Positions 34,029-43,078 of a stretch of 64,000 nucleotides of DNA are shown one piece after another. Numbering within the stretch: position 1 is the stretch's first letter; each line of letters opens with the position of its first letter. The position numbers and the translations under genes were made by a program. The stretch covers positions 1 through 64,000 of the forward strand of contig NZ_LDWR01000089.1 in the NCBI RefSeq assembly GCF_001039005.1, in the 5' to 3' direction. Source of the DNA: Burkholderia cepacia. Its GTDB lineage: Bacteria; Pseudomonadota; Gammaproteobacteria; Burkholderiales; Burkholderiaceae. The notes beneath the pieces are model-generated. The model made no database searches, had not been told where the DNA came from, and saw only the letters and a program-made list of their open reading frames with translations.

Positions 34029-35561
34029 ATGAACGAACAAGTGAACGAACAGGCGCTCAAGTCGCATACCGACCGGCGCCAGCTGCATCAGATCATCGCG
34101 GGGCTCACCGAGGGCGTGATCCTGGTCGAGCCCGACCAGCGGATCGTCTGGGCGAACGAGACCGCGCTCGCGATGCATGGCGTGACCGAGCTGAAGGCGC
34201 TCGGCGCGACCGTCACCGAATATCGCGAGCGTTTCCGGCTGCGCTACCGGAACAACCACCCGGTGCGCGAGGGCCACTATCCGATGGATCGCGTGATCGC
34301 GGGCGAGGCGTTCAGCGACGTGACGGTCGAAGTCGAATCGGCCGCCGACGAAACCGTGAGCTGGGTTCACCGGATCCGCAGCCTCGTGCTGACGAACGCG
34401 GCAGGCGAGCCCGATTGCCTCGCACTGGTGCTGCACGACGCGACCGAATGGGCGAGCGCCGAGGAGCGTTTCGAGCGCACCTTCAACGCGAACCCGGCGC
34501 CGGCCGTGATCTGCCGGCTCGACGATCTGCGCTACGTGAAGGTCAACCAGGGCTTTCTCGACATGACCGGCCACGCGCGCGACGACGTGCTCGGCCGTTC
34601 GGTGTACGAGGTCGACGTGCTCGAACAGGCCGAGCGGCGCGAACTCGCGATCGAGCGGCTCGGTGAGGGCGCGACGATCCCGCAGATGGAGGCCGTGCTG
34701 AAGCGCGCGGACGGTAGCACGAAGGCGGTGGTCGTCGCCGGGCAGCCGATCGACATGAACGACGAGGCCTGCATGCTGTTCACGTTCATGGATCTCGAGC
34801 CGCGCAAGCAGGCCGAGCGCGCGTTGCGGCAGAGCGAGGAGCGGTTCGCGACGGCGTTCCGGATGGCGCCGGTCGCGACCGCGATCGTCACGGCCGACCG
34901 TTTCGAGCTGCTCGACGTCAACGGCGCGTTCGCCGCGATGACGGGCCATGCGCAGGACGACCTGCTCGGCAAATCCGCGGACGAGATCGGGCTGTGGGCC
35001 GAACGCGGCGCGTGGCAGCGTATCGAGGCGCGGCTCGCACGCGACGGCAACGTGCGCAACGCCGACGTGCAGATCCGCACGCGCGACGGCGACGTGCGCG
35101 ATTGCGTGGTGTCGGCCGACCCCGTCGCGATTCACGGGCGCGACTGCCTGCTCGTCGCGCTGCTCGACATCAGCGATCGCAAGCGCACCGAGATGGAGCT
35201 CGTCTACGCGATCGAGACCGCGATGCAGGATGCGTCGTGGTTCAGCCGCACGCTGATCGAGAAGCTCGCGAACGTGCGGCGCGCGAATGCGCCGGACGCG
35301 GGCGCGCAACTGTCGGACCTGACCGCGCGCGAGCGCGACGTGTTCGACCTGCTGTGCCACGGCCTCGCGGACAAGGAAATCGCCGGCCGCCTCGGGCTCG
35401 CGCCGAACACCGTGCGCAATCACGTCGCGACGATCTACGCGAAGCTCGACGTGCACAGTCGCGGCGAGGCGATCGTGTGGGCGCGCGAGCGCGGGATCGT
35501 CGGCGCGGCCGAAGCGAACGGCGCGCGCGGCGAGAAGGGCGGCGCGAAAGGCAAGGATTGA
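34029..35561 (+). CDS. PAS-domain LuxR-type transcriptional regulator
   Basis: About 510 residues: three PAS-like segments (about 20-130, 150-270, 280-400; HQIIAGLTEGVILVEPDQRIVWANETAL, FERTFNANPAPAVICRLDD, FATAFRMAPVATAIVTADRFELLDVNGAFAAMTGHAQ) and a C-terminal LuxR HTH (LTARERDVFDLLCHGLADKEIAGRLGLAPNTVRNHVATIYAKLDVHSRGEAIVWARERG). No kinase or receiver domain, so it is a one-component sensor-regulator. It lies between two CsbD loci and divergent from the stress run, which makes it a likely regulator of envelope stress genes. Signal unknown. Confidence 0.85.
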   Translation: MNEQVNEQALKSHTDRRQLHQIIAGLTEGVILVEPDQRIVWANETALAMHGVTELKALGATVTEYRERFRLRYRNNHPVREGHYPMDRVIAGEAFSDVTVEVESAADETVSWVHRIRSLVLTNAAGEPDCLALVLHDATEWASAEERFERTFNANPAPAVICRLDDLRYVKVNQGFLDMTGHARDDVLGRSVYEVDVLEQAERRELAIERLGEGATIPQMEAVLKRADGSTKAVVVAGQPIDMNDEACMLFTFMDLEPRKQAERALRQSEERFATAFRMAPVATAIVTADRFELLDVNGAFAAMTGHAQDDLLGKSADEIGLWAERGAWQRIEARLARDGNVRNADVQIRTRDGDVRDCVVSADPVAIHGRDCLLVALLDISDRKRTEMELVYAIETAMQDASWFSRTLIEKLANVRRANAPDAGAQLSDLTARERDVFDLLCHGLADKEIAGRLGLAPNTVRNHVATIYAKLDVHSRGEAIVWARERGIVGAAEANGARGEKGGAKGKD

Positions 35562-35701
35562 CGCCGTCGGTACGAATGCACCATGCGTGCCGGTGCATTC
35601 GCATCTGCCACGCGCGGCGCAGGCCTGCGAACCTGTTCACTCGGCGGTGCGGCGCGGGCCGTCACGCCGCCGGCTCTCTCCCACCATCGCAGGAGACGAC
35701 C

Positions 35702-35893
35702 ATGGACAGGAATCGTATCGAAGGCAAGCTGAAGCAGGTCAAGGGATCGCTCAAGGAAGCGCTCGGCAAGGTGACGGGCGACCGCAAGACGGAAGCGGAC
35801 GGCGTCGCCGAACAGCAGGCCGGCAAGATCCAGGAGAAGGCCGGCGCGGCGGCCGATGCGGTGCGCAAGCCTACGCGCACGGATCGGCACTGA
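35702..35893 (+). CDS. CsbD family stress protein (second copy)
   Basis: 63 residues: MDRNRIEGKLKQVKGSLKEA then LGKVTGDRKTEADGVAEQQAGKIQEKAGAAADAV, the longer YjbJ-like form. AGGAGAC precedes the ATG. Follows the PAS-LuxR gene on the same strand and may be its target or just linked. Confidence 0.93.
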   Translation: MDRNRIEGKLKQVKGSLKEALGKVTGDRKTEADGVAEQQAGKIQEKAGAAADAVRKPTRTDRH

Positions 35894-36261
35894 TCGATGA
35901 TGCGCCGTCGGCATGACCACGACCGGCCTTGATGGGCGGGCGCCGGCGCGATACCCCTTTGATGTCATCGATTCACGGCCCGCCGTCGCGCGGGCCGTGT
36001 GCCGTTCGGGCGCGCGAAACTTGATGACAAATCCTCACTACATAGTTCCGATATTTCGTTTGCTGCTCCGGTATTGGCTACCCACAATCCATTCACCTCT
36101 TTCGCGGCGTAAGGTTCTTCGGAGACGGAACCGCGGTGATCGGCCGGCGGGTCGGGCGCATTGAACGGCGCCTCGGCGGCGGACGCAATCACCGGCGTGC
36201 GGGAGGTCGCCGACGCGCGGCAGTCGCGCGTTGCATCCCGACTCACAGAAGAAGGACTGCC
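35894..36261. other. 368-base gap upstream of the binding-protein gene
   Basis: Contains ACGGCCCG/CGGGCCGT inverted repeat at 35975-35998, which may terminate csbD, and then an AT-richer segment (about 36020-36080) that may be the promoter of the binding protein. No gene recognised. Confidence 0.45.
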
Positions 36262-37413
36262 ATGACGTTCCGTATTCGTTCGCTTTCCGGCGTCGCATTG
36301 ACTGCCGCGCTTCTCGCGTTCCAGACGGGCGCGGCCCATGCGCAGGAGACGGTCGTCAAGGTCGGCGTGGCCGGCCCGCTGACGGGCGGCGGCGCTGCAT
36401 ACGGCAAGGACATCGAGAACGGCGTGCGGATGGCCGTCGACGAAGCGAACGCCGCGCATACGACGGTGGGCGGCAAGCCCGTGAAGTTCGTCGTCGCGTC
36501 GCAGGACGACCAGAGCGATCCGCGCACCGGCGTGCAGGCTGCGCAGCAGCTCGCCGATGCACAGGTGGCCGTCGTGATCGGGCATTTCAATTCGGGCACG
36601 ACGCTGCCCGCATCGAAGATCTATGCGAAGGCCGGCATTCCGATGATCACGCCGTCGGCGACCAATCCCGACATCACGCGCGCCGGGCTCGGCACCGTGT
36701 ACCGCGTGATCGCGACCGACACGCAGAACGCCGGCAACGCGGGCGCCTATGCGGCGAGCGTGACCAAGGCGAAGCGCATCTCGATCATCGACGACCGCAC
36801 CGCGTTCGGCCAGGGCGAAGCCGACGAGTTCGAGAAGGCCGTGAAGGCGAACGGCGGCACGATCGTCGCGCGCGAATTCACGAACGACAAGGCCGTCGAC
36901 TTCAGCGCGCAGCTCACGAAGATCAAGAGCACGAATGCCGATCTCGTGTTCTTCGGCGGGCTCGACGCACAGTCGGCGATGCTCGTGAAGCGCATGCGCC
37001 AGCTCGGCATCCGTGCGCAGTTCCTCGCGGGCGGCGGCGTGATGAACGCGAACTTCATCAAGCTGGCCGGCAATGCGGCGGAAGGCGCGGCCGTGTGGGA
37101 ATACGGGCAGCCGCTGTCGCGTCTCGCGAAGGGCAAGCAGTTCGAAACGAAATTCAAGCAGAAGTACGGCGTCGACATGCTCGCGTATGCACCGTTCGCG
37201 TACGACGCGACGTGGATCGCGATCAACGCGATGCAGAAGGCGAACTCGACGAAGCCGGCCGATTTCAACGGCGCGCTGAAGGGCACGCGCTACGACGGCA
37301 TCACGGGCACGATCGCGTTCACGAACACGGGCGACCTGAAGAACCCGAGCTCGACGCTGTATGAAGTGAAGAATGCCGCGTGGCAGCCCGTCACGACGAA
37401 ATCGGCGGACTGA
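36262..37413 (+). CDS. Branched-chain amino acid ABC transporter binding protein
   Basis: 383 residues. Signal peptide (LSGVALTAALLAFQTGAAHA) and a LivJ-type periplasmic binding fold: VVKVGVAGPLTGGGAAYGKDIENGVRMAVDEANA, VVIGHFNSGTTLPASKIYAKAGIPMITPSATNPD, LVFFGGLDAQSAMLVKRMRQLG. It captures branched-chain or related amino acids for an ABC importer, but the permease and ATPases are not adjacent. GAAGGA precedes ATG 36262. The next gene is a FAD amino-acid-oxidase type enzyme, so ligand and enzyme substrate may be the same or similar. Confidence 0.9.
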   Translation: MTFRIRSLSGVALTAALLAFQTGAAHAQETVVKVGVAGPLTGGGAAYGKDIENGVRMAVDEANAAHTTVGGKPVKFVVASQDDQSDPRTGVQAAQQLADAQVAVVIGHFNSGTTLPASKIYAKAGIPMITPSATNPDITRAGLGTVYRVIATDTQNAGNAGAYAASVTKAKRISIIDDRTAFGQGEADEFEKAVKANGGTIVAREFTNDKAVDFSAQLTKIKSTNADLVFFGGLDAQSAMLVKRMRQLGIRAQFLAGGGVMNANFIKLAGNAAEGAAVWEYGQPLSRLAKGKQFETKFKQKYGVDMLAYAPFAYDATWIAINAMQKANSTKPADFNGALKGTRYDGITGTIAFTNTGDLKNPSSTLYEVKNAAWQPVTTKSAD

Positions 37414-37605
37414 ACCCGAGCGCGAGCAGGCTTTCGCGGCGCTGCCGGACGTGCTGAAATACCCTGAGCGATCGGTTGCGATCGCGGCGCACGCCGGGGG
37501 CCTTGGCCGGGAAGTCTGCCCGCGCGGCGCCGCGCACGACGCGGCACGAACAACCTTCGGGCACGGCCGGCTGGCCGCGCCTTTTATGTGCAACTGGAGT
37601 CAGTC

Positions 37606-38778
37606 GTGAGTTCTCAAGTCGTCATCGTCGGCGGTGGTGTGATCGGCAGTTCGATCGCCTATTTCCTGCGCGCCACCGATCCCACGGTATCCGTGACCGT
37701 GATCGAGCGCGACCCCACCTATGCAAGATCGTCGTCGGCGCTGTCGGCCGCGTCGATTCGCCAGCAGTTCTCGACGCCGCTGTCGATCGAGATGTCGCTG
37801 TTCGGCATCGACTTCCTGCGCACGATCGGCGAACGGCTCGAAGTGGACGGCAACCGGCCGTCGATCGATCTGCACGAAGGCGGTTACCTGTTCCTCGCGA
37901 CGCCGGCGGGCGATGCGACGCTGCGCGAGAATCATGCGCTGCAGACCCGCCTCGGCGCGGATATCCGCTTGATGGATTGCGATGCGCTGCGCGCGAAGTT
38001 TCCGTGGCTGAACGTCGACGATCTCGTGTCGGGCGCGTATGGCGTGAGCGGCGAAGGCTGGTTCGACGGCTACGGGCTCGTGCAGGCGCTGCGCAAGAAA
38101 GCGCAGTCGCTGGGCGTGCGGTATGTGCCGGCCGATGTGAAGTCGGTGGTGCGCGACGGACGGAAGATCACGCATGTCGTGACGGGTGACGGCGAGCGCC
38201 ATGCGTGCGACACGCTGGTCAACGCGGCCGGTGCATGGACGCGCACGCTGTCGTCGATGATGGGCATCGATATTCCCGTCTATGCGCGGCGCCGCAGCAT
38301 CTTCAACGTGTCGTCGCCGGCGAAGCTCACCGATTGCCCGTTGCTGATCGACCCGACCGGCGTGTATTTCCGGCCGGAAGGGCGCACGTACATCTGCGGC
38401 ACGTCGCCGAGCCCGGACCGCGACCCGGACGACCTGCCGCTCGATGAAGTCGACCATGACCTGTTCGACGAGGTGATCTGGCCGACGCTCGCGAATCGCG
38501 TGCCCGAGTTCGAGGCGCTGCGCGTGGAGAACTGCTGGTCCGGGTACTACGAGTACAACGTGTTCGACCACAACGCGATCATCGGTTATCACCCGGCGCT
38601 CGACAACGTCGTGTTCGCGAATGGTTACAGCGGGCACGGGCTGCAGCAGGGGCCCGCGACCGGGCGTGGTGTCAGTGAACTGATTCTGGGCGGGCGTTAT
38701 GAAACGCTCGACCTGTCGTCGCTCGGCTGGGCGCGTGTGCTGGAAAACCGGCCGATCGTCGAAAAGAACGTCGTGTAG
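37606..38778 (+). CDS. FAD-dependent amino-acid oxidoreductase (DAO/FOXRED1-like)
   Basis: 390 residues. GTG start at 37606 with GGAG at 37596-37599, six bases before; an upstream GTG at 37588 is weaker. The FAD-binding Rossmann motif is SSQVVIVGGGVIGSSIAYFLR, then SAASIRQQFSTPLSIEMSLFG, and the C-terminal FAD-contacting block GYSGHGLQQGPATGRGVSELI. It belongs to the DAO family (sarcosine oxidase, D-amino acid dehydrogenase). It follows the amino-acid binding protein by about 190 bases, so uptake and oxidation of one amine may be linked. Its 3' flank is partly duplicated at 40878. Confidence 0.88.
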   Translation: MSSQVVIVGGGVIGSSIAYFLRATDPTVSVTVIERDPTYARSSSALSAASIRQQFSTPLSIEMSLFGIDFLRTIGERLEVDGNRPSIDLHEGGYLFLATPAGDATLRENHALQTRLGADIRLMDCDALRAKFPWLNVDDLVSGAYGVSGEGWFDGYGLVQALRKKAQSLGVRYVPADVKSVVRDGRKITHVVTGDGERHACDTLVNAAGAWTRTLSSMMGIDIPVYARRRSIFNVSSPAKLTDCPLLIDPTGVYFRPEGRTYICGTSPSPDRDPDDLPLDEVDHDLFDEVIWPTLANRVPEFEALRVENCWSGYYEYNVFDHNAIIGYHPALDNVVFANGYSGHGLQQGPATGRGVSELILGGRYETLDLSSLGWARVLENRPIVEKNVV

Positions 38779-38861
38779 CGCGGCGTAACCGCCCGGTATG
38801 GGGTGGGCGGGATTCTCCTTGTGTCTCAAACCCATTGGCCCGACTGTGTCGGGCCTTTTTT
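38771..38861. repeat. 3'-end/terminator repeat, copy A
   Basis: From the FAD oxidoreductase stop codon (TCGTGTAGCGCGGCG) through its terminator. Copy B is at 40878-40967, about 85% alike by eye, in the same orientation, bracketing the serine hydrolase and a small secreted protein. Confidence 0.8.
38837..38861 (+). terminator. Strong terminator after the FAD oxidoreductase
   Basis: GGCCCGAC-tgt-GTCGGGCC followed by TTTTTT. A near-copy is at 40944-40967. Confidence 0.93.
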
Positions 38862-38877
38862 CGTCTTTTTTCGCCTG

Positions 38878-40059
38878 TTACGGGGCGCCGTAGATGGCGT
38901 CGCGCAGATCGACCGTGTACTGGCCGTTCATGCCTTCGTAGAGCGTGTTTGATAGCGACACGACGGTGAGCCCGCGTGCGCGGTCGACGAACCACGAGTG
39001 ACCGTAGACGCCGCCCCAGCGCCAGGTGCCCGGGGACTCCGGCGATGCGGCTGCCTGCGGGTCGTGCAGCACCGAAAAGCCGATCCCGAAACCCGCGCCG
39101 GGCAGGTCCGGCAGATCGAGGTCGCCGGTTTGTACGCGGCCCATCTCGTCGACCAGCGCGGCAGGCAGCAGTGCGCCGCCGCCCGCCCGCAGCGTGTCCA
39201 GCACATTCAGCACGTCGCCGGCCGTGCCGACCATCCCGGCACCGCCCGACGCGAAAGCCTTCGCATTGAGCGCGCGCGACGGCGAGTACGTCACGCCGAC
39301 CATCCCTTCGAAGATGGGGACCGTCTCGTTCTCGGCGAGCCGGTGCGGATGCGGCGTGTTGTTGACGTAGGGTGTCGCGAGCCGTGCGGGATCAGCCGCG
39401 ACGAAACTCGTGTCGCGGGCACCGAGGGGGCGCAGCACGAGCGCATCGATGGCGTCCGCGAGCGGCACGCCGCAGACGGCCTCGATCAGCGCGCCGACTA
39501 CATCGAGCGCGACCGAATAGTTCCAGCTTGTGCCGGGTGCGTACAGCAACGGTGCGCTCGCGATCCGGCGCACGTTTTCGCCGAGCGTGATCGATGCGCC
39601 ATCGAGCCCGTCGGAGATGCCCGCGCGTGCATACGCGCCATTCGCGTCGGCTTCCGCGAAGCGATAGTCGAGGCCGGCGGTATGCGTGAGCAGCTGGCGC
39701 ACCGTGATCGCCGGCACGCTGCCGTCGGGCAGGGCCGGACGGAAATCGGGCAGCCAGCGGGTGACGTCGTCGTCGAGCGACAGCTTGTGTTGTGCCACGA
39801 GCGCCATCGCGGCCGTCGACACGATCGGCTTCGTCACCGATGCGAGTCTGAACAGGGTGTCTTCGCGCATCGGCGTGCGCGATTCGCGATCCGCGAACCC
39901 GGCCGCGCGGCGATAGACGAGTTCGCCGTGCCGTGCGACGAGGACGACCGCGCCGACCAGGCGCTGCGTGTCGAGTTGACGGGACAGTACCGCGTCGACG
40001 CGCCCGGCGAGCGCCGGATCGGCAGGAGACTGTTGTGACGATGCTGGGGAGGGGATCAT
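38878..40059 (-). CDS. Serine hydrolase, beta-lactamase/EstB family
   Basis: 393 residues. Class C-like serine hydrolase: SxxK at Ser74-Lys77 (RLASVTKPIV), a YxN/YSV-type Tyr motif in GTSWNYSVALDVVG, and a C-terminal GHSWFVD (in place of K-T-G). Such proteins include esterases and D-aminopeptidases as well as beta-lactamase relatives. No signal peptide with the start chosen (GGAG before ATG 40059); ATG 40092 would add a short extension. Substrate unknown. It lies between the two copies of the FAD-tail repeat. Confidence 0.85.
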   Translation of the reverse strand: MIPSPASSQQSPADPALAGRVDAVLSRQLDTQRLVGAVVLVARHGELVYRRAAGFADRESRTPMREDTLFRLASVTKPIVSTAAMALVAQHKLSLDDDVTRWLPDFRPALPDGSVPAITVRQLLTHTAGLDYRFAEADANGAYARAGISDGLDGASITLGENVRRIASAPLLYAPGTSWNYSVALDVVGALIEAVCGVPLADAIDALVLRPLGARDTSFVAADPARLATPYVNNTPHPHRLAENETVPIFEGMVGVTYSPSRALNAKAFASGGAGMVGTAGDVLNVLDTLRAGGGALLPAALVDEMGRVQTGDLDLPDLPGAGFGIGFSVLHDPQAAASPESPGTWRWGGVYGHSWFVDRARGLTVVSLSNTLYEGMNGQYTVDLRDAIYGAP

Positions 40060-40404
40060 CAAGCGCTCCGTCGTGAGGGGGCTGGTCGACATATTAGGTG
40101 GCATTCGCCGGATATGCCACGACGCCCATCCATCGGCCCGAAGCGAAGCCGGCGAGTAACACGCCACGCGGTTACGCGGGCTGACGAACGACGGCGGCCA
40201 ATGCTTCGTCATATGAGGTAATAGCTGTAATCCGGCATGAAATCTTCTTTTCGGCGACACGGGCTAGACTGGCCTCGCCTTGTCCCCCCAAGGTGTTGTG
40301 ATACCTCCGCTCGGCCCGCGCGCTCTCGCGCGGGCCCATTTTTCGAGCGGGCGTGACAGGCGATCGAACCGTCGCCGACCGGATGCACATTGGAGAAACG
40401 TAGC
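40060..40404. other. 345-base intergenic region with a candidate small RNA
   Basis: No long gene. Contains a possible TAGACT -10 at 40265 and a strong terminator-like hairpin at 40313-40343, described separately. Confidence 0.5.
40271..40343 (+). ncRNA. Candidate small RNA or leader with intrinsic terminator
   Basis: A possible -10 (TAGACT, 40265-40270) is followed by a C-rich stem-loop around CTTGTCCCCCCAAGG, an unpaired CCTCC (anti-Shine-Dalgarno-like), and the strong hairpin GGCCCGCGCG-ctct-CGCGCGGGCC (40313-40336) plus CATTTTT. This could be a 70-nt sRNA or an attenuated 5' leader of the downstream secreted-protein gene. Confidence 0.42.
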
Positions 40405-40794
40405 GTGACAGTACGCCCGACAGGTCGTGATGCCGGTTCGCTCGTGCGCATCGTCGCGTTGAGCGCGGCGACGGCAAGCGCCGCGATGTTCGTCGTGCCG
40501 GCCGCGTTCGCGCAGGCCAGTGCGCCCGTCGTCAGCAGCGTGTTCGTGCACCCGCAGTACGACACGGGCAATAGCGCGATCAATGAAAACTTCCAGTACA
40601 TCGCGCATCCGCCGATGCGGCCGATCGCAGCGAGCGAGCCTGCGGTCGTGCGTGGCTCGCACCGAGGCCGCCGCGGACAATCCGGCACCACGGGCACCCC
40701 GAGTGCAACGGGCGGCGGCGCGAACAACACGGCGGCCGTGCCGCTCCCGACAATGCCGGCGGACGGGGCATCCGGCGCGCCCGTTTCGCAATAG
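40405..40794 (+). CDS. Small secreted hypothetical protein
   Basis: 129 residues with a signal peptide (LVRIVALSAATASAAMFVVPAAFAQ). The mature chain is Ser/Gly/Ala/Pro-rich and probably disordered, with VVSSVFVHPQYDTGNSAINENFQYIAHPPMRPI near the start. GTG start at 40405 with GGAGAAA six bases before; a TTG at 40390 is less likely. No family recognised. It lies between the copies of the FAD-tail repeat. Confidence 0.6.
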   Translation: MTVRPTGRDAGSLVRIVALSAATASAAMFVVPAAFAQASAPVVSSVFVHPQYDTGNSAINENFQYIAHPPMRPIAASEPAVVRGSHRGRRGQSGTTGTPSATGGGANNTAAVPLPTMPADGASGAPVSQ

Positions 40795-40877
40795 CCACTT
40801 ATCACCGAACTCTTCCCGGCCAAGCATGGTGACCGATGATCGATCGCAGGTTCATGCGCGCCCGGATCTCAATGACA

Positions 40878-40967
40878 TCGTGTAGCGCGGCGTGACCGCT
40901 CGATGTGGGGTGAGCGGGATCTCTCCTTGTATCTCGCTCATTGGCCCGACTTTGTCGGGCTTTTTTT
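40878..40967. repeat. 3'-end/terminator repeat, copy B
   Basis: Same stretch as 38771-38861 (TCGTGTAGCGCGGCG... to the T-run) with scattered differences. Only the last residue of reading frame resembles the FAD gene end, so mainly the 3' flank is duplicated. Confidence 0.8.
40944..40967 (+). terminator. Terminator within repeat copy B
   Basis: GCCCGAC-ttt-GTCGGGC followed by seven T; ends transcription from the 40405 gene. Confidence 0.92.
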
Positions 40968-41179
40968 ATTGGCTGGCGGGAGGGGCTGCTGTCGGCGCCG
41001 GCAATCGCTGCCCGAGCCATCCGTGTTTGCGCCTTCCTCCAGCAGCCGAAAGGGCGTTTCGCATTGCGGAATCCACGTCGAATTCCCGCAGTGTCCCTTT
41101 TTCGCCGCTTGAAAACTTGTTTTGCATCGCAAAAACGGATGCCTATCTCATTGAAAAATAACGGAAAATTATCTCTTAT

Positions 41180-41193
41180 GTCTTATATAAGAC
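41180..41193. promoter_or_regulatory. Perfect palindrome in the aceA control region
   Basis: GTCTTATATAAGAC, 14 bases, 114 bases before the aceA start, in a short AT-rich patch. The size and symmetry suit a GntR- or TetR-type repressor of the glyoxylate shunt; the protein is not in the window. Confidence 0.6.
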
Positions 41194-41306
41194 TTCACCG
41201 AAGCGCATCGAGGCGGCGTTACTATTGAGTCATGCAGTTCGCTTCGAGAAACGGAGCGGCAGGCTCAACCATTTACTCAAACGCGCTTTGCTCCCAGGAG
41301 ATTGAC

Positions 41307-42887
41307 ATGGCCCAGTATCAAGACGACATCAAGGCAGTTGCCGGTTTGAAAGAAAACCACGGCAGCGCGTGGAATGCCATCAGCCCCGAGTACGCCGCTC
41401 GCATGCGTGCACAGAACAAGTTCAAGACGGGCCTGGATATCGCCAAGTACACCGCGAAGATCATGCGCGCCGACATGGCCGCGTACGATGCCGACCCGTC
41501 CAAGTACACGCAGTCGCTGGGTTGCTGGCACGGTTTCATCGGGCAGCAGAAGATGATCTCCATCAAGAAGCACTTCAACAGCACCGAGCGCCGCTACCTG
41601 TACCTGTCCGGCTGGATGGTGGCTGCGCTGCGCTCCGAGTTCGGCCCGTTGCCGGACCAGTCGATGCACGAAAAAACCTCCGTCAGCGCGCTGATCCGCG
41701 AGTTGTACACGTTCCTGCGCCAGGCCGACGCCCGTGAACTGGGCGGCCTGTTCCGCCAGCTGGATGTAGCCGAAGGCGCCGCCAAGGCCGCCATCCAGGA
41801 CAAGATCGACAACCACGTCACCCACGTCGTGCCGATCATCGCCGACATCGACGCGGGTTTCGGCAACGCGGAAGCCACCTACCTGCTGGCCAAGCAGTTC
41901 ATCGAAGCGGGCGCATGCTGCATTCAGATCGAGAACCAGGTGTCCGACGAGAAGCAGTGCGGCCACCAGGACGGTAAGGTCACGGTGCCGCACGAGGACT
42001 TCCTGGCCAAGATCCGCGCGATCCGCTACGCGTTCCTCGAACTGGGCGTGGACGACGGCATCATCGTGGCGCGTACCGACTCGCTGGGCGCCGGCCTGAC
42101 CAAGCAGATCGCCGTGACCACCACGCCGGGCGACCTGGGCGACCAATACAACGCGTTCCTCGATTGCGACGAAATCTCGGCCGACGCACTGGGCAACGGC
42201 GACGTCGTCATCAAGCGCGACGGCAAGCTGCTGCGTCCGAAGCGCCTGCCGAGCAACCTGTTCCAGTTCCGCGCCGGCTCGGGCGAAGCGCGCTGCGTGC
42301 TGGATTGCATCACGTCGCTGCAGAACGGCGCCGACCTGCTGTGGATCGAAACCGAAAAGCCGCATATCGCGCAGATCGGCGGCATGGTCAGCGAGATTCG
42401 CAAGGTCATCCCGAACGCGAAGCTGGTGTACAACAACAGCCCGTCGTTCAACTGGACGCTGAACTTCCGTCAACAGGCGTATGACGCGATGAAGGCCGAG
42501 GGCAAGGATGTGTCGGCATACGACCGCGCCCAGCTGATGAGCGTGGAATACGATCAGACCGAACTGGCGGCGCTCGCCGACGAAAAGATCCGGACGTTCC
42601 AGGCCGACGCGTCGCGCGAAGCGGGTATCTTCCACCACCTGATCACGCTGCCGACGTACCACACGGCCGCACTGTCGACGGACAACCTGGCCAAGGAATA
42701 CTTCGGCGACCAGGGCATGCTCGGTTATGTGGCCGGCGTGCAGCGCAAGGAAATCCGCGAGGGTATCGCCTGCGTCAAGCACCAGAACATGTCCGGCTCG
42801 GACATCGGCGACGACCACAAGGAATACTTCAGCGGCGAAGCGGCGCTGAAGGCGGCGGGTAAGGACAACACGATGAATCAGTTCTGA
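41307..42887 (+). CDS. aceA: Isocitrate lyase
   Basis: 526 residues, the long proteobacterial form (as in Pseudomonas aeruginosa). It splits isocitrate to succinate and glyoxylate, the first step of the glyoxylate shunt, needed on acetate and fatty acids. The catalytic loop is DEKQCGHQDGK with Cys218 (KQCGH here instead of KKCGH, normal for this subgroup). Other blocks: YLYLSGWMVAALR, IIADIDAGFGNAEATYLLAKQFIEAGA, FNWTLNFR. CAGGAG lies six bases before ATG 41307. A strong terminator follows at once, so it is monocistronic; malate synthase is elsewhere. Confidence 0.97.
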   Translation: MAQYQDDIKAVAGLKENHGSAWNAISPEYAARMRAQNKFKTGLDIAKYTAKIMRADMAAYDADPSKYTQSLGCWHGFIGQQKMISIKKHFNSTERRYLYLSGWMVAALRSEFGPLPDQSMHEKTSVSALIRELYTFLRQADARELGGLFRQLDVAEGAAKAAIQDKIDNHVTHVVPIIADIDAGFGNAEATYLLAKQFIEAGACCIQIENQVSDEKQCGHQDGKVTVPHEDFLAKIRAIRYAFLELGVDDGIIVARTDSLGAGLTKQIAVTTTPGDLGDQYNAFLDCDEISADALGNGDVVIKRDGKLLRPKRLPSNLFQFRAGSGEARCVLDCITSLQNGADLLWIETEKPHIAQIGGMVSEIRKVIPNAKLVYNNSPSFNWTLNFRQQAYDAMKAEGKDVSAYDRAQLMSVEYDQTELAALADEKIRTFQADASREAGIFHHLITLPTYHTAALSTDNLAKEYFGDQGMLGYVAGVQRKEIREGIACVKHQNMSGSDIGDDHKEYFSGEAALKAAGKDNTMNQF

Positions 42888-42908
42888 TACCGGTCGTACC
42901 TCGGGCAA

Positions 42909-42938
42909 AACGCCAACCTTCGGGTTGGCGTTTTTTTT
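42909..42938 (+). terminator. Strong terminator after aceA
   Basis: AACGCCAACC-ttcg-GGTTGGCGTT with a UUCG tetraloop and eight T. Confidence 0.96.
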
Positions 42939-43078
42939 GTTCGGAGAGATGGCTCGCGCGGTTCTCGTCAAACATGCTCTTGTGCGCTTCGATGGGCAGC
43001 GCCGCCACCGTCCATTCGACAGGCGCGGCCGGATCATCGACAATCCGCGGCAATCAATACATGAGAGAGGGGGCGTGC

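Larger units (their letters stand above)
40795..41306. other. 512-base region: repeat copy, terminator and aceA promoter
   Basis: Contains the second FAD-tail repeat (40878-40967) with its terminator, and the aceA control region with a perfect palindrome at 41180-41193. No gene. Confidence 0.6.

Noticed and set aside
35975..35998. Inverted repeat after the second csbD as an intrinsic terminator
   Set aside because: Stem is good but there is no T-run on either strand, so it is mentioned only in the gap entry.
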